From Cinnamomum chago (lineage: Eukaryota; Streptophyta; Magnoliopsida; Laurales; Lauraceae), in assembly GCA_038049695.1 (NCBI GenBank), contig CP142456.1, forward strand, positions 68,723,922 through 68,787,921: a DNA stretch of 64,000 nucleotides, given 5' to 3'. Under the pieces are notes generated by a model. That model was given only the letters and a program-made list of their open reading frames with translations. It searched no databases and was not told where the DNA came from. Below, piece by piece: positions 59,432 through 64,000 of the stretch (positions within the stretch are counted from its first letter, which is position 1; each line of letters starts with the position of its first letter). A program made the position numbers and the translations under genes.

Positions 59432-59667
59432 AATCTTAGCGTGAGACCAACTCCTGTCAGCTTAAATTTCGATTGAGACCACTGATGGCAAGGGCCTTCA
59501 TTTTTAACTGTTCTAATTATTAATAGGTAATCTCTACTATGGAGTTCCACTTGTCTTACCCACCCTACCCACACATGAAAAGGTTGATAGCCTTGGAGAA
59601 AACCCTAGCATTGCAGCGCACACTGTTTTTCTTCTGATGAGGAATTGATTAACCTTTTCCTAAATTT

Positions 59668-59956
59668 TTAGGGCCCGTTTGGTAATTTACTTTTAAAATA
59701 AAGTGGAGTGAAGTGAAATGAAAAGAATGAATAAAATATAAGTAAGTTATGATGATATTTTGTTTTTAGTTGTTTGGAATGGAATATTTTTGACTTTTTG
59801 TATGGGGAAATGTAGATTTTTTGTCTTTTAGTGAGTAAATGTAGTTGCTTTTTGACTTTTTTTGAAAAATATGGAGGGAATTTTTGTAAAAAGTGTTTTT
59901 GATGGGATGTTTAACTTAACTTGACTTTATTAGTAAATTTACCAAACGGGCCCTTA
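59668..59956. mobile_element. Tourist-like (PIF/Harbinger) MITE, 283 bp, TSD TTA
   Basis: Element 59671-59953. Perfect inverted ends GGGCCCGTTTGGTAA and TTACCAAACGGGCCC (right end preceded by AGTAAAT), with TTA on both sides (59668-59670, 59954-59956). Confidence 0.88.
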
Positions 59957-62170
59957 GAGGCAATTAGAAGTGAATTTATTTAACTACAATGGACAGGAAC
60001 CATTGCCAGAGAAGATGTTGCTTCACCCCTACAGCAACATGGAAGGATTATGCTATTGGGATTAAAACCCATGAAGCTTGGGCTCAAGCTTTCTGTAGTG
60101 TATATACCCTTTGTGAATATACTGTTTACTGTGTGATAATGAATTGATGAACATAAGCAAATACATGATCTTTCTAGAACTCACTCAGTTCTAATGATCA
60201 AGTGGTGAGGGATTCACAACTTGGCCCCAAGGGGAGTTGGAAAATTACAAGGGAAATGAGTTCTTAGGGTTTGTTTGGATGAGGAGAAAAAGTAATATGA
60301 GGATATTGGCATGTAAGGTATTTCCATTCGGCCTAGGCCCAAAATTGGTTGGACTCACTCATGAATGGACGGGCCTAAACCTACTTTGCTAATGGGCCCC
60401 CTAATGAATTCATGTTTTATGACCCTTAAATTTCATAAACCATATTCCATATCAAACCCCTGCGATGTTTTATGATTTTGAAGAGTTTAGGCAAACAAAT
60501 CTTATTTCATGTCTAATTTGGTCCAAACCCAACTAATTCATCACTGCACATCATATCCACCTCGTTTCACTGATGTTCATGTTAACATAATGATCTACTA
60601 GCACAAAAATCTATGCTAATCACAAATATGTATGAAGAGATATGATTCTATGCATATTAGAAAGGAAGAAGATGAGAGATTCTATATAAGTGGGGAACTA
60701 TATTAGTGGAAAGTGAAGGGAGAGTATGTTAGTAGTTGTAGAAACTGAAAATAGCTTGCTAATAGTTATAGAAATTGAACATAACTTCTCATCAAAATTA
60801 AGAAGTAAAGTCAAAATTAGATCCAAAACCCTCCAACTTAATATATTATAAGGGGTTTTATTTGACGATCACCTAATTTTTTGGTCCTAATACCAATGGT
60901 TTTTTTTAATATAATTTTAGGTCCCATACTATTCAAAACCTATGGGTCTAGACACATCAGGGTTGAATTTGTGGATTGACGAAGTCAAAGGTTTATTGTG
61001 GGGATGGCAATGGGTTAACTCAGCTTTGGGTTTAAGCCAACCCGGATTGCATGTGCACTGCCCATCCTCATTCAACCAGTGAAGAGTTTCATATCCGTGA
61101 TACGAACTCGCCCCATAAGATGTATAAGTAGATGGCTCATTTTATATTTTAAAATATGAAAATATTATTATTATTATTATTATTATTTTATAACCAATGA
61201 TATCTCCCGCCCAGCCCAAGCAAGAAGTCTTTGATCTTGAGCCCAAGTAACACTAGATTCTGGACAGCCAACAACTAATCCCTACAGGGCACATGTAAAC
61301 CCTCTTATGATAGAATGTCATAGTTTGGCCATGCTAAGGGAGTTCTCGATACAAAACATTATTGATTGACATATAAAGTTAAGACAAACAAGGCTGGTTA
61401 GGCACAGCCGAAACTCAAACCCACCTTGAACTGACTTGGGTTGGATTAGAGTATGAAAATCATTCCTCATGATCCAAACTAACCAAAACATTACGAAGTT
61501 CCCCCATAATAGGAGCGGGTCAGGTGGATTCCCATTTAAATTCGACCAATTCCCAAGTGCAGTTTATCGATTGCATATCTATACACCCTTATAATAAAAG
61601 AATACAAATACAAATGATCTGCTTCTTTTTTATCTACACAACCAACGTGGGGCCCACTTGTTACATGTATTCTGCCAAGTGGACTTCTCTCTGTGGTGAG
61701 GCTCAGCCATCTACCTTTTCCATTCTAAGTGAACATGGTCCGAAGTGAGCGTAAATTATGAAATCATTTTCAATTGAATACTTCAAAAGTGGGCTCCACT
61801 TAACAACTTATATTTTATCAATAGATATGACATTCATTTTGGCAACCCATATTATAAATAGATATGAGCCCCACGATTGCCCCAAGATGGGAACCCATTT
61901 CTCCCTCTAGTGTTTTATAAAATCATGATTTAGGGTAAAAATGGTTGTACTCCAATTTTCAGGAAACTAATTTTTTATACATATATAAAGAAAGTCCCAA
62001 AGATCCAATGTTGAAAACAAGGGCTCAATTTGAAAAGGTCTCCAATCCTCTAGCCAAGGGATGATCAGGAAGTTAGTAGCATTTAAGTTTTGTTACATAG
62101 TAGCATGCTATGTTTGCTTGACTGTTAGTAAGTTGACAGTCAGTCAAGAAATTTACAAGAAGCTTGCAGC
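59957..62170. other. Gene-free stretch
   Basis: No gene recognised. Contains an (ATT)n microsatellite at 61163-61187 and repeat-like GGGCCTAA/GGCCCAA words around 60330-60430. Confidence 0.45.
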
Positions 62171-62179
62171 ATAGTTAAC

Positions 62180-62338
62180 TACCTAGTACCCAAGACCTCC
62201 GACTCCCCTTGTTCAGGAATCAAATGTTGAATCTACTAGTTCTACAATCTTAGGGCCAAAGGGTGTTTATCCAGCTTTTTTTTTAGCCCAAAGGGATTAG
62301 TCCAGCATAAAGGGCTGAGAACCCTTCGATATCAAAAA
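62180..62338 (+). mobile_element. SINE fragment, forward orientation
   Basis: CTTGTTCAGGAATCAAATG (decayed B-box region), AGCCCAAAGGGATTAGTCC, then GGGCTGAGAACCCTTCGATA and an A-rich tail match the 3' half of the long SINE subtype; the head is missing or decayed. Confidence 0.55.
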
Positions 62339-62735
62339 AATAAAAAACTAGCAGTCAATGAAGAAATTGTCGAGCAACGAAATAGTATTGATTAATTAGC
62401 ACATTGTTCAGCTAACAAATAGTCAGTTAAGGGATTATCAAGAAGCTAATAATATTCTTAGCTAGTGGGCCATCAGCTATATGCAGTGATAGGATATAGA
62501 TAATTGATACACTTTTTTTCTTTTTAACTTTTAAATCCAAGAGACATTGAACAAAAATATATCTAAAAGAACAAATGCCATTCATTAAACATGAATTTCA
62601 AATACATAAGAGTAATAAATCTCATATAAACCCATTATTTCTAGTCCTAAAAAGTTAAAAAAAAAATTACAAAGCTTCGCAAAGTAAAGCTCAAAAAATA
62701 AAAATATAAAACCCTCGGAAGGGGCACTTTAGCAT

Positions 62736-62938
62736 ATATTTAAATGGGGGTATTCAAGTGAGGGATTCCCTCACCACACATGGTGAGGGACTCCCTTTTT
62801 TAGAAGATTTCAAGTACAAAATGGTGTACTCCTTTCAAGTACAAAAGCCCTTTTGTACTTGAAACCTCCCCAAAAAGTGGAGTCCCTCATCACACATGGT
62901 GAGGGAATTCCTCACTTGAATATTTCTCATATTTAAAT
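62736..62938. mobile_element. Hairpin MITE, 183 bp, 10-bp TSD ATATTTAAAT
   Basis: Element 62746-62928. Left GGGGGTATTCAAGTGAGGGA and right (reverse complement) GAGAAATATTCAAGTGAGGA; the match continues through TTCCCTCACCA. Direct repeats ATATTTAAAT flank it. The inside is a second hairpin (TTTCAAGTACAAAA against TTTTGTACTTGAAA), so nearly the whole element folds back. The TSD word is palindromic, so its exact length (8 to 10) is unclear; superfamily (Mutator or hAT) undecided. Confidence 0.8.
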
Positions 62939-63010
62939 ATATAACTGTTTGACAAGTCTATATCCCCACTTCTGTTTCTCTTCATAATTTTTGAAAGAGA
63001 TATTCAAACA

Positions 63011-63930
63011 TTAAAGACCGTTTGGATGGAGCAAGTAGGTGTCAGTTTCAAGTAGACAAATAACCTTTTTTGATGTCTATAAGAGGAAGACCCAAAATCG
63101 AAGCTTTTTGAGACATGTTATTGGCTAAAGCAGGAAGATGCAATGCTACAATACTCAATTAAGGTAGCAAGTGTTTTTCTATTTTTTTGAAATTAAAAGC
63201 CCCTAGGTGATAGTTCAAACAGTTGGATGTCTTAATAACCTCAAGAACGGATATGAAGTCAAGTTTGAACCATTGGAGTTGCACAAATCTCGAGATTTAA
63301 AAAAAAAAACATAAACCATTGGATCTACATTTTTGGCCTTATGTGGGACCCTCTATCAAGATCAAAACTATTGATCCTCTTTAGAAGCCTGAAAACGGTT
63401 GTAGGGTCCAACTTCAGCCTTTGATTCCTTGTGACTGTCGAGAAAGTCATGAAAACCTGTGGTATCGTTGATGCCAATGCCTCTAAACTAACCAGGTTTC
63501 ATGTGATGAAACCCAATTTGACCTTTTTCTCTTGTTTTTAATTGTGGGGTTCTCAACATCAATCAAAACTGTTACCCTCTATATTATTTTAAGCACGATT
63601 ATGGTATGAAATCTGAAACGTTGATTCTTTGTTAATCTTGAGATATTTGTGAAAAACTGTGAACCATTAATCTAAATTTATGAACTTTATGGGCCCAAAT
63701 CTCAAAATCTAAACCGCAAACCCACTTCCTAATCCCATGAGCCTTCATGGGGCCAAACTTGAGTCCTTAAAACCTTGTAGATCTTGAGAGATTCATGAAA
63801 AACCATAGAATGTAGGATCCTAAAACTTCTATTTCAAATTTGAAAATAGTCTTACCAAATGGTTTAAATATAAAACATCTATTTTATTAAGATCTATCTC
63901 ATTTAGATATATTTGCCAAACAAGCCATTA
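63011..63930. mobile_element. Possible diverged MITE sharing sequence with 23.1-23.9 kb
   Basis: Left AAGACCGTTTGGATGG after TTA, right CCAAACAAGCCA before TTA, with interior phrases such as GAGATTTGTGAAAAACTG similar to the repeats at 23.24-23.70 kb (and block B). Ends are poorly conserved, so this is tentative. Confidence 0.35.
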
Positions 63931-64000
63931 GTATATATAACAAAAAGGAAAAGAAGGGTTGGGCCAAGTCAGGCGTAGTATTGTCCCAGCCTGGGGCTGC

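Noticed and set aside
59138-59574. Two overlapping 95-codon minus-strand frames
   Set aside because: Mostly SINE sequence; similar words appear in the 33.9 kb SINE.
1-64000. Integrated virus, rRNA, organelle insertion or a multi-gene defence system
   Set aside because: I saw no viral replicase or coat-like frames, no rRNA stretches, no organelle genes and no gene cluster; apart from three gene families the window is transposon-derived or unstructured.

Overview
This is nuclear DNA of a flowering plant. Protein-coding genes are split by GT-AG introns, intergenic DNA is AT-rich and packed with transposon debris, and a short CCCTAAA run occurs. The gene families are plant-specific: a MEB-like ER-body membrane protein, heavy-metal-associated isoprenylated proteins (HIPPs) and an OVATE family protein. 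The species cannot be fixed from the sequence; a woody dicot or early-diverging angiosperm is a guess.

Layout. Positions 1-2.8 kb hold the 5' half of a minus-strand MEB-like gene (three complete exons, cut by the window edge), with a TRIM-like LTR in intron 1. From 3 to 17.5 kb I see no genes, only transposons: a 1.2 kb Mutator-like foldback element at 4.2 kb, hAT-type elements at 6.8, 14.3 and 16.3 kb, and several tRNA-derived SINEs. From 17.5 to 43.7 kb lies the main structure of the window, a direct, nearly identical segmental duplication: block A 17517-30176 and block B 31898-43662. Each block carries one three-exon HIPP gene on the minus strand, and the two encode identical 134-residue proteins. 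A 1.7 kb spacer between the blocks holds an LTR end with a primer-binding site, an exon-like fragment of an unknown (possibly MEB-type) gene, a (GA)n tract and a 5'-truncated LINE that stops at the block B junction. Elements found in only one block (a SINE and a hAT element in B; a 1.9 kb segment in A) post-date the duplication or were lost from one copy.

From 43.7 to 64 kb there is a second Mutator-like element (44.0-45.2 kb), a foldback repeat, one intronless OVATE family gene at 50.1 kb with a clear TATA box and a duplicated 3' flank, and then a transposon-rich tail of SINEs, Harbinger-type and hAT-type MITEs.

The genes do not form a pathway. The HIPP pair is the only functional link (recent duplicates). 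I found no rRNA or functional tRNA gene, no CRISPR array and no sign of an organised novel system. The most unusual content is the recent HIPP duplication with its LINE/filler junction, and a set of transposon families whose ends and target-site duplications (TSDs) can be read directly.
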